64,000 bases of DNA from Oceanobacter kriegii DSM 6294 (lineage in GTDB: Bacteria > Pseudomonadota > Gammaproteobacteria > Pseudomonadales > Oceanobacteraceae): the NCBI RefSeq assembly GCF_000422845.1, contig NZ_KE383931.1:360126-424125 (forward strand). Direction: 5' to 3'. The stretch's first letter is position 1; the number at the start of each line of letters is the position of its first letter. A program made the position numbers and the translations under genes. This document shows, piece by piece, positions 1 to 9,015 of the stretch. The notes beneath the pieces were generated by a model. It was not told where the DNA came from. It saw only the letters and a list, made by a program, of their open reading frames with translations, and ran no database searches.

Positions 1-395
1 ACATGCACGGCGAATTGAGAAAGGTACGTTGCAGCCGAACCCACACCATCTATCCTCACAGTGGCGATATTCTGGAAGACAGCCTTTGCGAATGTTGTAA
101 CGAGCCTAACCTGCGTCCACACATCGTCTGGTTTGGCGAGATGCCTCTGTTTATGGACGAGATTTATCGTGCACTCGATACCTGTGACCTGTTTATCAGC
201 ATCGGGACCTCGGGCCATGTATACCCTGCGGCAGGCTTTGTCGAAGTGGCCAACAATGCTGGCGCACATACGATAGAGATCAATCTGGAGCCCAGTCAGG
301 TGAGGGATAATTTTGCCGAACAACTGTACGGCCCAGCGGGCGAGGTGCTGCCGGGGTATCTGCAACAGTTGCTGAGCGATTGGCAGCAGAATTGA
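1..395 (+). CDS. cobB: NAD-dependent protein deacylase CobB (sirtuin), C-terminal part
   Basis: This is the 3' end of a class III sirtuin that removes acetyl or succinyl groups from lysines using NAD+. The gene starts before the window. The visible part has the zinc-ribbon region (KVRCSRT, then CECC), the conserved RPHIVWFGEMP loop, the nucleotide-binding segment FISIGTSGHVYPAAGF and the terminal NLEPSQ motif, all close to E. coli CobB. The second pair of zinc cysteines is spaced as CECC; the first pair is incomplete in the visible part, as it also is in E. coli CobB. The gene ends in TGA at 393-395. No T-rich terminator follows. A promoter for the next operon lies about 75 bases downstream, so the efflux genes are probably transcribed independently of it. 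Confidence 0.93.
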   Translation, partial: MHGELRKVRCSRTHTIYPHSGDILEDSLCECCNEPNLRPHIVWFGEMPLFMDEIYRALDTCDLFISIGTSGHVYPAAGFVEVANNAGAHTIEINLEPSQVRDNFAEQLYGPAGEVLPGYLQQLLSDWQQN

Positions 396-469
396 CCTAG
401 CCTGTCACGATTCGCCTGAACGATAACGACAGGTCTGACTGGTAACGACGCGCCTGAAAAGAAACAGGC

Positions 470-498
470 TTGGCATCACACGCCCTTAAAATTACAAT
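470..498 (+). promoter_or_regulatory. Sigma70-type promoter of the RND efflux operon
   Basis: A -35 box TTGGCA (470-475), a 17-base spacer and a -10 box TACAAT (493-498) lie 80 bases before the start codon of the adaptor gene. Both hexamers differ from consensus by one base. The -10 box is overlapped by a palindrome (see next feature), which suggests a repressed promoter. Confidence 0.62.
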
Positions 499-504
499 TT
501 GTAA
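492..504. promoter_or_regulatory. Operator-like palindrome over the -10 box
   Basis: A perfect inverted repeat, TTACAA-T-TTGTAA, covers the predicted -10 hexamer. Palindromes at this position are typical of TetR- or MarR-type repressor sites in front of RND efflux operons. No regulator gene is adjacent within the window, so the binding protein is unknown. Confidence 0.45.
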
Positions 505-578
505 ATTATTATTCTTCTATGGACAGCCGCTGCTGATGCCCGCCCATCAGTACCCTTCTGACGATCAAGAGATTCCTT

Positions 579-1703
579 ATGACTGGCCCATTGCGATTCC
601 CTGCTATCCCGACCAGCACCCTGCTTACTGCCCTGTTTCTACCCATGCTGCTGTTGAGCGGCTGTGGTTCAGAGCAGGCTGACGCCCCGGCAGCCATTAC
701 TGACACGCCGCGCCCGGCCCGCATTGTCGAGGTCAGCTCTGGCGCCGATGCCTTGTTGCGCCGCTTTCCAGGCAAAGTAGCGGCCGCAGAGGAAGTACAG
801 CTGGCCTTCCGGGTTCCCGGTGAACTGCAAACCTTACCAGCGTTAGCCGGTCAGCAAGTGGCCAAAGGCGCGGTACTCGCCACACTGGACCCGTCGGATT
901 ACCAGCTGGCGGTTAACGAACGTCAGGCCCGCTATCAGCTGGCCAGCTCGCAGTTTGATCGTATCGACAACCTCTACCAGAAAAATCAGGTATCCCGCGC
1001 CCAATACGACCAGTCAAAAGCCGAGCTGGATATCGCCAAGGCCGCTTACGACAGTGCCACCACTGATCTTTCCTACACCACCCTCAAAGCACCATTTGCA
1101 GGCATCGTTGCGGATAAATACTCCGACAACCATCAGTCGGTTGCCGCAGGCACCCCCATTCTGAAGCTACAGGCCAGGGGCCAACTGGTGGTGGTGATTC
1201 AGGTGCCGGAGCAGCTGATGATTCAGCTAAGCCGATCTGACAATCAATACCACCCGGAAGTCGAATTCGATGCCCTGCCCGGCCAGCGCTTTGACGCCGC
1301 TTATAAACAGCACAACACCGAAGCCGACCCGGCCACCGGCAGTTATCAAATTCAACTGCAGTTGCCTCGCCCCGAAGGCCTGAACCCACTGCCCGGCATG
1401 TCGGCCAGCGTCTACGCCGATCTCAGCAAGGTGCTGTCGGTCAGCAGCAAGGCTTTGGTGATTCCGGTTGAAGCGGTCTTTCAGTCTGCCCAACAGCAGG
1501 AAGGCTCACAGCAAGCCAGCGTCTGGCTGGTGAATAGCAGCAATCAGCTGGAACTGCGCGAGATCGTTACCGGCAAGATCACCCAGGCAGGCATTGAAGT
1601 GGTTTCTGGTCTGGAGGCCGGAGATCGCATTCTGGCGGCAGGTGTGAACACCGCCCAAGCCGGCATGAGCGTACGCCCATGGCAGCAGGAGCGGGGTTTG
1701 TAA
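579..1703 (+). CDS. RND efflux periplasmic adaptor lipoprotein (membrane fusion protein)
   Basis: This is the periplasmic adaptor of a tripartite resistance-nodulation-division efflux pump. It would link the inner-membrane pump encoded next to an outer-membrane channel. Residues 1-29 form a lipoprotein signal peptide with lipobox LSGC, so Cys29 would be lipidated and anchored in the inner membrane. After it come a barrel-sandwich (lipoyl-like) half at about 60-95, an alpha-helical hairpin at about 100-155 (NERQARYQLASSQFDRI), the second lipoyl half at about 165-200 (LKAPFAGIVADKY) and a C-terminal beta-barrel and membrane-proximal domain. The length of 374 aa is normal. The stop codon (TAA, 1701-1703) is one base before the pump gene start. 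No outer-membrane channel gene follows, so the pump must use a TolC-like channel encoded elsewhere. The substrate cannot be told from sequence. Confidence 0.93.
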   Translation: MTGPLRFPAIPTSTLLTALFLPMLLLSGCGSEQADAPAAITDTPRPARIVEVSSGADALLRRFPGKVAAAEEVQLAFRVPGELQTLPALAGQQVAKGAVLATLDPSDYQLAVNERQARYQLASSQFDRIDNLYQKNQVSRAQYDQSKAELDIAKAAYDSATTDLSYTTLKAPFAGIVADKYSDNHQSVAAGTPILKLQARGQLVVVIQVPEQLMIQLSRSDNQYHPEVEFDALPGQRFDAAYKQHNTEADPATGSYQIQLQLPRPEGLNPLPGMSASVYADLSKVLSVSSKALVIPVEAVFQSAQQQEGSQQASVWLVNSSNQLELREIVTGKITQAGIEVVSGLEAGDRILAAGVNTAQAGMSVRPWQQERGL

Positions 1704-1704
1704 G

Positions 1705-4700
1705 ATGAGCGAACCGACTCAAACAACTGCCCGCAACAGCCTGCCCGAAGGCGCCTCAGGCAACGCCGCTACCTACTTCATCAAGCACAAAACCACCAGT
1801 TGGATGATGCTGCTTATTTTGTTGCTGGGCGGCGTCATCAGCTACCTTGGCCTTGGCCGCCTTGAAGACCCGCAATTCACCATCAAGGAAGCCATGGTGT
1901 ACACCTACTATCCGGGTGCGTCGCCGTTGCAGGTGGAAGAAGAAGTCACCTCAAAGCTGGAAGGTGCCATTCAGTCGCTGGCGTACATCAAGCATGTGGA
2001 TTCCATTTCCAAAGCCGGGCTGTCGCAAATTCACCTGGAGGTTAAATCCAGCTACAAGGGCGACCAACTGCCTCAAATTTGGGATGAGCTGCGCCGCAAG
2101 GTCAACGACGAAGCCTCGTCGCTGCCACCGGGGTCTGCGGCCCCGATTGTGCTCGACAACTTTGGCGATGTATTCGGCGTGTTGCTGGCCATCACTGGCG
2201 ATGGCTACAGCTATCAGGATCTGGCTGACTACGCCGACTACCTCAAGCGCGAGCTGATGACCTTGAACGGCATCTCCAATATTGAGATTGCTGGCGACCA
2301 GACCGAACAAGTCTTCATCGATATCTCCCATGAGCAGATGAACAACCTCGGCATTCCAGTCAGCCGCCTCTATCAGCTGTTAAGCGCCCAGAACATCGTC
2401 AGCAACGCGGGCCGTATTCGCATTGGCTCTGAATCCATTCGCATCCACCCCACCGGCGAATTCCAGAGCATTCAGGAACTGGGGAATTTGCTATTGAGCG
2501 AACCCGGTTCCGACAAACTGATTTATCTGAAAGACATTGCCACCATCCGCTCCGGTGTGACCGAAAACCCGACCCATTTGGCCAATTATCAGGCCATTCC
2601 ATCGTTGCGTTTGGGCATCGCTTTCACTGGCAAGGTGAATGTGGTGGAAGTGGGCGAACGACTGCGCGCCAAGCTGGCCGATATGGACAGCAATCGCCCG
2701 GTTGGTATTGAACTGCACACCATCTACGACCAACCGGTGGAAGTGGATAATTCCTCGCAAGCCTTTGTGCTGAACCTGGCCATGTCGGTCGCCATTGTGA
2801 TCGGCATTCTGTTCGTATTTATGGGGGCGCGTGCCGGGGTCATCATTGGCTCAGTGCTGCTGCTGACGATTCTGGGCACCTTTATTGCTATGAAGTTCTT
2901 TGGCATCGACCTGCACCGTATTTCCCTCGGCGCACTGATCATTGCCCTTGGCATGTTGGTTGATAACGCTTTGGTGGTCACCGAAGGCATTATGGTAGGA
3001 CTGCAAAAAGGCCAGACCCGCGTGCGTGCCGCCTGGGACATCGTCAAGCAAACCCAATGGCCGCTGCTAGGCGCCACCGTGATTGCCATCACCGCCTTTG
3101 CGCCGATTGGCCTGTCCCCCGACAGCGTCGGCGAGTTTGTCGGCTCACTATTCTGGGTGCTGTTGATTTCGCTGTTCCTGAGCTGGGTCACCGCACTGAC
3201 GCTGACGCCGTTTCTGTGCAACCTGATGTTTCGTGAGCAAACGGCCAACAGCTCTGATGACGACAACACCGCAAATAGCAACACAGGAAACAACACTAGC
3301 TCTGATCCTTACCATGGCGCTCTCTACAACGCCTACCGTGGCATGCTGCAACTGATGCTGCACCACCGAGGCGTATCCATGCTGTTAATGGTGGTGCTGA
3401 TGGTGGTTGCAGTGATTGGCTTTGGCCAGGTAAAACAATCGTTCTTCCCGCCATCCAATACGCCGATCTTTTTGGTCGATATCTGGATGCCAGAAGGCAC
3501 CGACATCAAGGCCACCCAGCAGCAAGCCCGCACGCTGGAAAACTGGATGCTCCAACAGGATGGCGTTGAATTTACCTCGTCCACCGTAGGACGCGGCGAA
3601 ACCCGCTTTATGCTGACCTACGCCGTGGAAAAGGAATACCCTGCCTTTGCTCAGGTACTAGTACGCACCGAACAGCGTGACATGATTCCAGCCATGATTG
3701 CCAAAGCACAGCAGTTCACGGCCACCGACATGCCGAATGCCTTTGTGAAGTTCAAACGGCTGCAAATTGGCCCAAGCCCACAGGCCAAGATTGTTGCCCG
3801 TTTCGCCGGCCCGGATCAGATGGCGCTGAGGCAACTGGCCGAGCAAGCTGAAGACATCTTCCACCAGCAAGCCGGTGCAACCAATATTCGCCACAACTGG
3901 CGCGAGAGAGTGAAGGTGATTCGCCCACACCTGCGTGACGATGCCGCCCGCCGTGCCGGCATTGCCAAACAAGACCTCGACGACCTGCTGCTGATGAGCT
4001 TCACCGGCAAGCAAGTGGGCTTGTACCGCGACGGCACCACCTTGATGCCGATTCTGATTCGGCCGCCGGAAAGCGAGCGCCTGAACGTCAACAACCTGAT
4101 GGACCTGCAAATCTGGAGCCCGGTGTTCAGCCGTTACATTCCGATCCAGCAAGTGGTCGACAGCTTTGATGTGGTGTTTGAAGACCCACTGATCATGCGT
4201 CGTGACCGCAAACGCACCATCGAAGTGTACGCCGACCCGACCATGGCTTCCGGCATGACCGCCGACGACCTGTTCCAGCAGCTGCGGCCACAAATCGAAG
4301 CCCTGCACCTGCCAACCGGTTATTCACTGGAATGGGGCGGCGAGTATGAGTCTTCCAGCGAAGCCCAGGCCAACGTGTTTGCCTCGCTGCCGATGGGCTA
4401 CCTGATTATGTTCATCATCACCGTGCTGCTGTTTAACGAAGCTCGCGCGGCGCTGGTGATCTGGGCCTGCGTGCCTCTGGCGATTATTGGCGTCACCGCC
4501 GGCATGCTGTTACTGGGGGCGGAATTCGGCTTTATGTCGCTGCTGGGCTTCCTGAGTTTGTCGGGCATGATTGTGAAAAACGGCATTGTGCTGGTCGACC
4601 AGATCAAGCTTGAAAGTGCCGATGGCAAGGAACCCTATCAGGCCTTGTTTGAAGCCTCGGTCAGTCGTCTGCGTCCGGTGACCATGGCGGCATTGACTAC

Positions 4701-4848
4701 CATTCTGGGCATGCTGCCGCTGCTGTTTGATCCTTTCTTCAGCAGCATGGCGGTGGTGATTGCCTTTGGCCTCGGCTTCGCCACCATCCTGACGCTGGGC
4801 GTGGTGCCGGTGCTGTACAGTTATGCCTACCGCATCAAGGTGAGGTGA
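1705..4848 (+). CDS. RND efflux pump permease (AcrB/HAE1-like)
   Basis: This is an inner-membrane proton-driven efflux pump subunit of 1047 aa, the usual RND length. It has an N-terminal membrane segment (about 32-50), then the GRLEDPQFTIKEAMV entry to the first porter domain. A block of membrane helices at about 350-520 includes ALGMLVDNALVV, whose Asp420 matches the proton-relay aspartates of AcrB TM4. A second helix (about 555-575), a second periplasmic domain and a final helix block (about 880-1040) follow. A short hydrophilic Ser/Asp/Asn-rich loop (about 515-535) is a local insertion. The start ATG lies one base after the adaptor stop, so the two are co-transcribed and probably translationally coupled. 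The substrate (drug, metabolite or solvent) is unknown. Confidence 0.94.
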   Translation: MSEPTQTTARNSLPEGASGNAATYFIKHKTTSWMMLLILLLGGVISYLGLGRLEDPQFTIKEAMVYTYYPGASPLQVEEEVTSKLEGAIQSLAYIKHVDSISKAGLSQIHLEVKSSYKGDQLPQIWDELRRKVNDEASSLPPGSAAPIVLDNFGDVFGVLLAITGDGYSYQDLADYADYLKRELMTLNGISNIEIAGDQTEQVFIDISHEQMNNLGIPVSRLYQLLSAQNIVSNAGRIRIGSESIRIHPTGEFQSIQELGNLLLSEPGSDKLIYLKDIATIRSGVTENPTHLANYQAIPSLRLGIAFTGKVNVVEVGERLRAKLADMDSNRPVGIELHTIYDQPVEVDNSSQAFVLNLAMSVAIVIGILFVFMGARAGVIIGSVLLLTILGTFIAMKFFGIDLHRISLGALIIALGMLVDNALVVTEGIMVGLQKGQTRVRAAWDIVKQTQWPLLGATVIAITAFAPIGLSPDSVGEFVGSLFWVLLISLFLSWVTALTLTPFLCNLMFREQTANSSDDDNTANSNTGNNTSSDPYHGALYNAYRGMLQLMLHHRGVSMLLMVVLMVVAVIGFGQVKQSFFPPSNTPIFLVDIWMPEGTDIKATQQQARTLENWMLQQDGVEFTSSTVGRGETRFMLTYAVEKEYPAFAQVLVRTEQRDMIPAMIAKAQQFTATDMPNAFVKFKRLQIGPSPQAKIVARFAGPDQMALRQLAEQAEDIFHQQAGATNIRHNWRERVKVIRPHLRDDAARRAGIAKQDLDDLLLMSFTGKQVGLYRDGTTLMPILIRPPESERLNVNNLMDLQIWSPVFSRYIPIQQVVDSFDVVFEDPLIMRRDRKRTIEVYADPTMASGMTADDLFQQLRPQIEALHLPTGYSLEWGGEYESSSEAQANVFASLPMGYLIMFIITVLLFNEARAALVIWACVPLAIIGVTAGMLLLGAEFGFMSLLGFLSLSGMIVKNGIVLVDQIKLESADGKEPYQALFEASVSRLRPVTMAALTTILGMLPLLFDPFFSSMAVVIAFGLGFATILTLGVVPVLYSYAYRIKVR

Positions 4849-4866
4849 TGGGCGCAAGCGCCCATC
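4847..4866. repeat. REP-like palindrome, also a possible terminator stem
   Basis: GATGGGCGC-AA-GCGCCCATC is a perfect 9-bp inverted repeat starting inside the stop codon of the RND pump gene. It is the first of three related hairpins in this 138-base gap. No U-run follows, so it is more likely a repetitive extragenic palindrome than a simple terminator, though it could protect the mRNA 3' end. Confidence 0.6.
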
Positions 4867-4893
4867 CTATATGTGGGTGATTGCGGAGAATAG

Positions 4894-4913
4894 GATGGGC
4901 ACTCGTGCCCATC
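4894..4913. repeat. REP-like palindrome, second copy
   Basis: GATGGGCAC-TC-GTGCCCATC is a perfect 9-bp inverted repeat. It is also inverted relative to the first copy: CCCATCCTAT at 4861-4870 pairs with ATAGGATGGG at 4890-4899. The pair therefore has the head-to-head arrangement of a bacterial interspersed mosaic element. Confidence 0.6.
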
Positions 4914-4926
4914 AACAAAAAACACC

Positions 4927-4949
4927 ATCGGCAGCAAGCTGCTTCCCAC
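4927..4949. repeat. Third REP-like hairpin
   Basis: A short stem GCAGC-AA-GCTGC (4931-4942) is flanked on the minus-strand side by TGTGGGAA. This resembles the GTGG/GTAG-headed repetitive extragenic palindromes of gammaproteobacteria. Confidence 0.4.
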
Positions 4950-4984
4950 AACAAAAACGATAAAAACAACCGGAATCAGCCACC

Positions 4985-5860
4985 TTGGAATGGATTCGCA
5001 AACGCATCGAACAACAGGTTCGTGGCCTCAGCGGCCTGGCGTTAAACAACATCGACTACGAAAACCCACCCGGCGACCCCGGCCTCTATGGCCCGGACGC
5101 CATCTGCTGGCGGGTGCACTGCGACTTCCCGGCCATGCTGTGCGGCGGCATTGGCGCACTGATGCTGCAAATGATGCACCCACTGGCGTTGGCCGGTGTT
5201 TGGGATCACTCCAACTTCCGTGATGACCTGCTTGGCCGCCTGCGTCGCACCAGCCAATTTATTGCTGCCACCACCTTTGGGGCGACAGCCGATGCTGAAC
5301 GCCTGATAGAACGGGTCAAATCCCTGCATGATCAGGTGACAGGTACTCACCCGGACGGCCGCACTTACTCTGCCAACGACCCGGAATTACTGACCTGGGT
5401 ACACGTTGCCGAAGTGTATTGTTTTCTGGAATCGTTCCAACGCTACGGCAGCCAGCCGCTAAACCGCGAGCAACAGGATCGGTATTTTGAAGAGACCGCT
5501 TTAGTAGCCGAACACCTCGGAGCGGCGAACGTACCCAAGACACGACAAGCGGTTGAAGAATGGATTAACCAACAACGCCCCGGACTGGTGTTCGATGAAC
5601 GCACGGCTGAAGTGCAGCGACTGCTCTTGAACGCCCCGGCACCCAGCCGGTTAGCCGTACCCGTAGGAAAGGTGATGACCTACGCTGGCATGAACCTGTT
5701 GCCAGACTGGGCCCAACAGCAAGCGGGGATTCATTTTTCAGCGCCTAAAAAATGGGGCATTAACCGCAGCATGAACGGCATTGCCAACACCTTGCGATGG
5801 GCCATTCGCAACGGTGCCTCGCACAGGGCGAAACGCCGGATGGGGATTCAGGTCAAATAA
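4985..5860 (+). CDS. MpaB/rubber-oxygenase-family (DUF2236) oxygenase
   Basis: This 291-aa protein belongs to the oxygenase MpaB / latex-clearing-protein catalytic domain family (formerly DUF2236). Family members studied so far are haem-binding oxygenases. The family signatures are present: DFPAMLCGGIGALMLQMMHPLALAGVWDHS near residues 48-80, containing the conserved His, then LGRLRRTSQFI and later LLTWVHVAEVYCFLESF around residues 135-155. No signal peptide or membrane helix is evident. The start is TTG at 4985. No ATG occurs upstream in frame, and the next in-frame ATG is already inside the domain. It stands alone after the efflux operon and converges with the AlkC gene, whose end is 11 bases away. 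The substrate is unknown. Confidence 0.8.
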   Translation: MEWIRKRIEQQVRGLSGLALNNIDYENPPGDPGLYGPDAICWRVHCDFPAMLCGGIGALMLQMMHPLALAGVWDHSNFRDDLLGRLRRTSQFIAATTFGATADAERLIERVKSLHDQVTGTHPDGRTYSANDPELLTWVHVAEVYCFLESFQRYGSQPLNREQQDRYFEETALVAEHLGAANVPKTRQAVEEWINQQRPGLVFDERTAEVQRLLLNAPAPSRLAVPVGKVMTYAGMNLLPDWAQQQAGIHFSAPKKWGINRSMNGIANTLRWAIRNGASHRAKRRMGIQVK

Positions 5861-5871
5861 CCAACCCTCAA

Positions 5872-7038
5872 CTATCCCTCGGACAGCGCCAACTCAAATT
5901 CCCCCACCGGATAACTCTGGCCATTCACAAATAGCTCGACCTTGTGTGTGCCCGGATACAAGGTGCGGGTGCTCATTTTTACCAGCGACAGTTTTTTGCT
6001 CAGCGACACTTGCTCACCTGCCTTCAACGTCAATTTTTTCAGTTTGAACACCTTGGCGGAGGTGCTGCCATTGGCTTTCACAAAGTGGACTCTGAAGTCG
6101 ACCATCAATGCCAACTCGGCTGCACCTGAAGCACCTGCAGACTCAGGCAAGGCCAGCTCAGCATGTACTTCTATCGTCTCTCCCATACGCGCCTCAGCAG
6201 CACTCAAACTGCCTGACACACCCAGAGCCTCAAGCGCGTTATCGGCTCCGTAACCCAGTACCGCCAACGCAGCGGGGTCACAGCGTTTAACCGCTGTTCG
6301 CAGCGCGTGTTTTACCAGCCATTCACGATTGGCTTTTAGCTCTGGCGTCAACGCTTCTGCTTCGGTCATCCAGCGTGAACACACTTCTATTAGGCGTTCA
6401 GGATTGTCTTTGCCAATGTCGTTCAGGTTGTTCGCCACCGAACGACGCACGTACAGCTCCGGGTCGTCTTTTAATGCCTCGAGCAACGCCAGAACAGGCG
6501 TTGGATCGGCCATAAACCCTTTCAGCTGTTTGCCCCACGGCAGGCGCGGACGGGTGCCTTCGGAGACCAAGCGACGTACGTGATAGTTGTCGTCCGAAGC
6601 CCATTCCTCCAGCAAAGCCAGGGTTTGCTCAGGGTAGCGCTCAATAAAGGGCCGGATACTGAATTCGGCGGTAAAGCGCTGGGTCAACTCGTACTGAGCA
6701 GCCATGGATTCATCAAAAAAATCCAGCCCGTATTCGGCAACAAAGCAGGTGTGCGGCAGGTAGTAAAACGCCGACATCGAAAAGCTGCGGTCGGTGGTCA
6801 GAGGCTCGCCGACTGATTTCAGCAAGACGTCCACAGCGGCAGGAAAATCCTTCGGTAAAAACTCGCCTAACAACTGACCGAGAAAGCGACCACGGCCCAT
6901 CAGCTCAAAGGACTCATACTGTGACTGCACCCGCTGCATAAAGCCGTCGGCATCAAACGCTGGCCAGACGGCCTGTAACTGCTGCGCCAGCTGTTGGGGG
7001 ACTTCCAGCCCGTATTGGTTTTTCAGCAGTTCGGCCAT
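5872..7038 (-). CDS. alkC: AlkC-type DNA alkylation repair glycosylase with C-terminal Ig-like domain
   Basis: This is a HEAT-like-repeat DNA glycosylase predicted to remove alkylated bases such as 3-methyladenine. Residues 1 to about 260 form the helical repeat part, with hallmarks [22 protein letters not shown] (about 150-170) and [20 protein letters not shown] (about 197-216). Residues from about 275 to 388 are beta-rich ([43 protein letters not shown]) and look like the Ig-like C-terminal domain described for the Pseudomonas fluorescens AlkC subgroup. The start ATG at 7038 is the first in frame, and the protein begins directly with the first helix. It is divergent from pgm and not in an obvious repair operon. 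I am confident of the family. The base specificity is inferred. Confidence 0.85.
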   Translation of the reverse strand: MAELLKNQYGLEVPQQLAQQLQAVWPAFDADGFMQRVQSQYESFELMGRGRFLGQLLGEFLPKDFPAAVDVLLKSVGEPLTTDRSFSMSAFYYLPHTCFVAEYGLDFFDESMAAQYELTQRFTAEFSIRPFIERYPEQTLALLEEWASDDNYHVRRLVSEGTRPRLPWGKQLKGFMADPTPVLALLEALKDDPELYVRRSVANNLNDIGKDNPERLIEVCSRWMTEAEALTPELKANREWLVKHALRTAVKRCDPAALAVLGYGADNALEALGVSGSLSAAEARMGETIEVHAELALPESAGASGAAELALMVDFRVHFVKANGSTSAKVFKLKKLTLKAGEQVSLSKKLSLVKMSTRTLYPGTHKVELFVNGQSYPVGEFELALSEG

Positions 7039-7194
7039 GTTCAGCGGTGCCTCAGCAGTAAAATGGGGTCATTGCTGAATCATACTGACAATTTGCCGCG
7101 AAGATACTTTGGTATTCCGCCCCGCGAGGAATTGAAACCTGCAGCGCTTTCCCGCAGCATTGAGCCAATTCGATGGAACAACAAGGAACCCCAC

Positions 7195-8844
7195 ATGGCA
7201 ATTCACCCGGATGCCGGTAAAACCGCCCCACGTGACGCTTTGGTCAACGTGCCTGCGCTGGTCGCAGCCTACTATCGCAATCAACCGGAAATTCTGGATA
7301 ACCCGGGCCAAAAGGTCGAGTTCGGCACCTCTGGTCACCGTGGTTCTGCCTTGAAAACCACCTTCAACGAAAACCACATTGCTGCTATTTGTCAGGCCAT
7401 TGCCGAATACCGCGCCGATGCAGGCATTAAAGGCCCGCTGTACCTGGGTAAAGACACCCACGCATTGTCTGAAGCCGCCTTTGGCACCGCCGTGGAAGTG
7501 CTGGTTGCCAACGGCGTTCGCGTGCGCATTCAGGACGGCGGTGGTTACACCCCAACGCCGGTGATTTCTCACGCCATTCTGACCCACAACGCCGATGCCG
7601 ACGACGATGATCTGGCCGATGGCATTGTGATCACCCCGTCCCACAACCCACCGGAAGACGGCGGCATCAAATACAACGCCGCCAAAGGTGGCCCGGCAGA
7701 TACCGACATCACCGGCTGGGTTGCCCAGCGTGCCAACGAGATTCTGGAAAACGATCTTGATGGCGTTGAATGGATCATGGCCGAAGAAGCCGACGCCAGC
7801 CCATTGGTGGAAGACTTCGACTACATCAGCCACTACGTCAACGACCTGGGTTCCGTGATCGACATGGAAGCCATCGCCAAAGCCGGTGTCAAGATTGGTG
7901 TTGACCCGATGGGCGGCTCCGGCTTGCACTTCTGGAAGCCGATTGCCGAGAAGTACAACCTCGACATCACCGTGGTAAACGAAGACGTTGATCCAACCTT
8001 CGGCTTTATGCCGCTGGATAAAGACGGCCGCATCCGTATGGACTGCTCTTCCCCATACGCCATGCAGAACCTGCTGGCCATCAAGGACCAGTTCGACATC
8101 TCCGTCGGTAACGATCCTGATTACGATCGTCACGGCATCGTTTGTAAAGCCACTGGCCTGATGAACCCGAACCACTATCTGGCCGTTGCCATTGAGTACC
8201 TGGCCACTCACCGCGCCGAGTGGAAAGACGACATCAAATTCGGTAAGACGCTGGTGTCCTCTGCCATGATCGACCGCGTGGTCAACGGCCTCGGCCGAGA
8301 GCTGTGTGAAGTACCGGTTGGCTTCAAGTGGTATGTGGAAGGCATGTTCAACGGCGACATGGGCTTTGGTGGCGAAGAAAGCGCTGGCGCTTCTTTCCTG
8401 CGCAAAGACGGCACCGTATGGTCCACCGACAAGGACGGCATCATTCTGTCGTTGCTGGCCGCTGAAATTCTGGCCGTCACCGGCAAAGACCCACAAGCCT
8501 TGTACGAAGAACAAGTCGCTCGCTATGGCCGCCCTTACTACAAGCGCATCGACGTCCCGTGTGAACCCGAGCAAAAAGCCGTATTGAAAGGCCTGAGCCC
8601 GGAAGCCGTACACGGCGATTCACTGGCTGGCGACGCCATCACCCGCATTCTGACCAACGCACCGGGCAACAACGCGCCGATTGGTGGTTTGAAAGTGGAA
8701 ACCGCCAACGGCTGGTTCGCAGCACGTCCTTCCGGTACCGAAAACGTCTACAAGATCTACCTGGAAAGCTTCGTATCCGAAGAACATGTAGACCTGCTGG
8801 AAGCCGACGCCAAGGCGCTGGTGGACTCTGTACTGGCAGGCTGA
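7195..8844 (+). CDS. pgm: Phosphoglucomutase (alpha-D-glucose specific)
   Basis: This enzyme interconverts glucose 1-phosphate and glucose 6-phosphate in the cytoplasm, linking glycolysis to glycogen, trehalose and cell-wall sugar nucleotides. The protein is 549 aa, close to E. coli Pgm (546). All four active-site loops are visible: GTSGHRG near residue 44, the phosphoserine loop [11 protein letters not shown] with Ser149, the metal loop DPDYDR (Asp307, Asp309, Asp311) and the sugar loop GGEESAG at about 392. The C-terminal phosphate loop is [10 protein letters not shown]. The start ATG at 7195 is preceded by AAGGA. The frame stays open further upstream to 6994, but that part overlaps the start of alkC and lacks homology, so I reject it. 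A strong terminator follows. Confidence 0.96.
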   Translation: MAIHPDAGKTAPRDALVNVPALVAAYYRNQPEILDNPGQKVEFGTSGHRGSALKTTFNENHIAAICQAIAEYRADAGIKGPLYLGKDTHALSEAAFGTAVEVLVANGVRVRIQDGGGYTPTPVISHAILTHNADADDDDLADGIVITPSHNPPEDGGIKYNAAKGGPADTDITGWVAQRANEILENDLDGVEWIMAEEADASPLVEDFDYISHYVNDLGSVIDMEAIAKAGVKIGVDPMGGSGLHFWKPIAEKYNLDITVVNEDVDPTFGFMPLDKDGRIRMDCSSPYAMQNLLAIKDQFDISVGNDPDYDRHGIVCKATGLMNPNHYLAVAIEYLATHRAEWKDDIKFGKTLVSSAMIDRVVNGLGRELCEVPVGFKWYVEGMFNGDMGFGGEESAGASFLRKDGTVWSTDKDGIILSLLAAEILAVTGKDPQALYEEQVARYGRPYYKRIDVPCEPEQKAVLKGLSPEAVHGDSLAGDAITRILTNAPGNNAPIGGLKVETANGWFAARPSGTENVYKIYLESFVSEEHVDLLEADAKALVDSVLAG

Positions 8845-8872
8845 GTTATTCCGGCTTAAGTCTGACGATAAG

Positions 8873-8897
8873 AAACGGGCCATGTGCCCGTTTTTTG
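8873..8897 (+). terminator. Rho-independent terminator of pgm
   Basis: Stem AACGGGC (8874-8880), loop CATGT, stem GCCCGTT (8886-8892), followed by a T-run. It lies 29 bases after the pgm stop codon. Confidence 0.88.
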
Positions 8898-8944
8898 TTT
8901 ACCCCGCGCTGACACAACCTGAGTCACACAATGCCACTTCCAAA

Positions 8945-8971
8945 CTGACAGACAACATAAATAACGATAAT
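8945..8971 (+). promoter_or_regulatory. Candidate promoter of the DUF4132/YehL operon
   Basis: A -35-like CTGACA (8945-8950) and a -10-like GATAAT (8966-8971) are separated by 15 bases, shorter than ideal. They lie between the pgm terminator and the first operon gene, the only place where the operon promoter can plausibly sit. Confidence 0.33.
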
Positions 8972-9015
8972 TTCACCAGCCGGTAACATTCGTCAGTAAC
9001 GCCATAAGGACAGGC

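Noticed and set aside
402-433. CCTGTC...GACAGG inverted repeat as a cobB terminator
   Set aside because: The loop is about 20 bases and no T-run follows.
7069-8613. A 514-codon open frame antisense to pgm
   Set aside because: It is a shadow of the strongly biased pgm gene; its Val/Gly/His-rich translation has no family resemblance.
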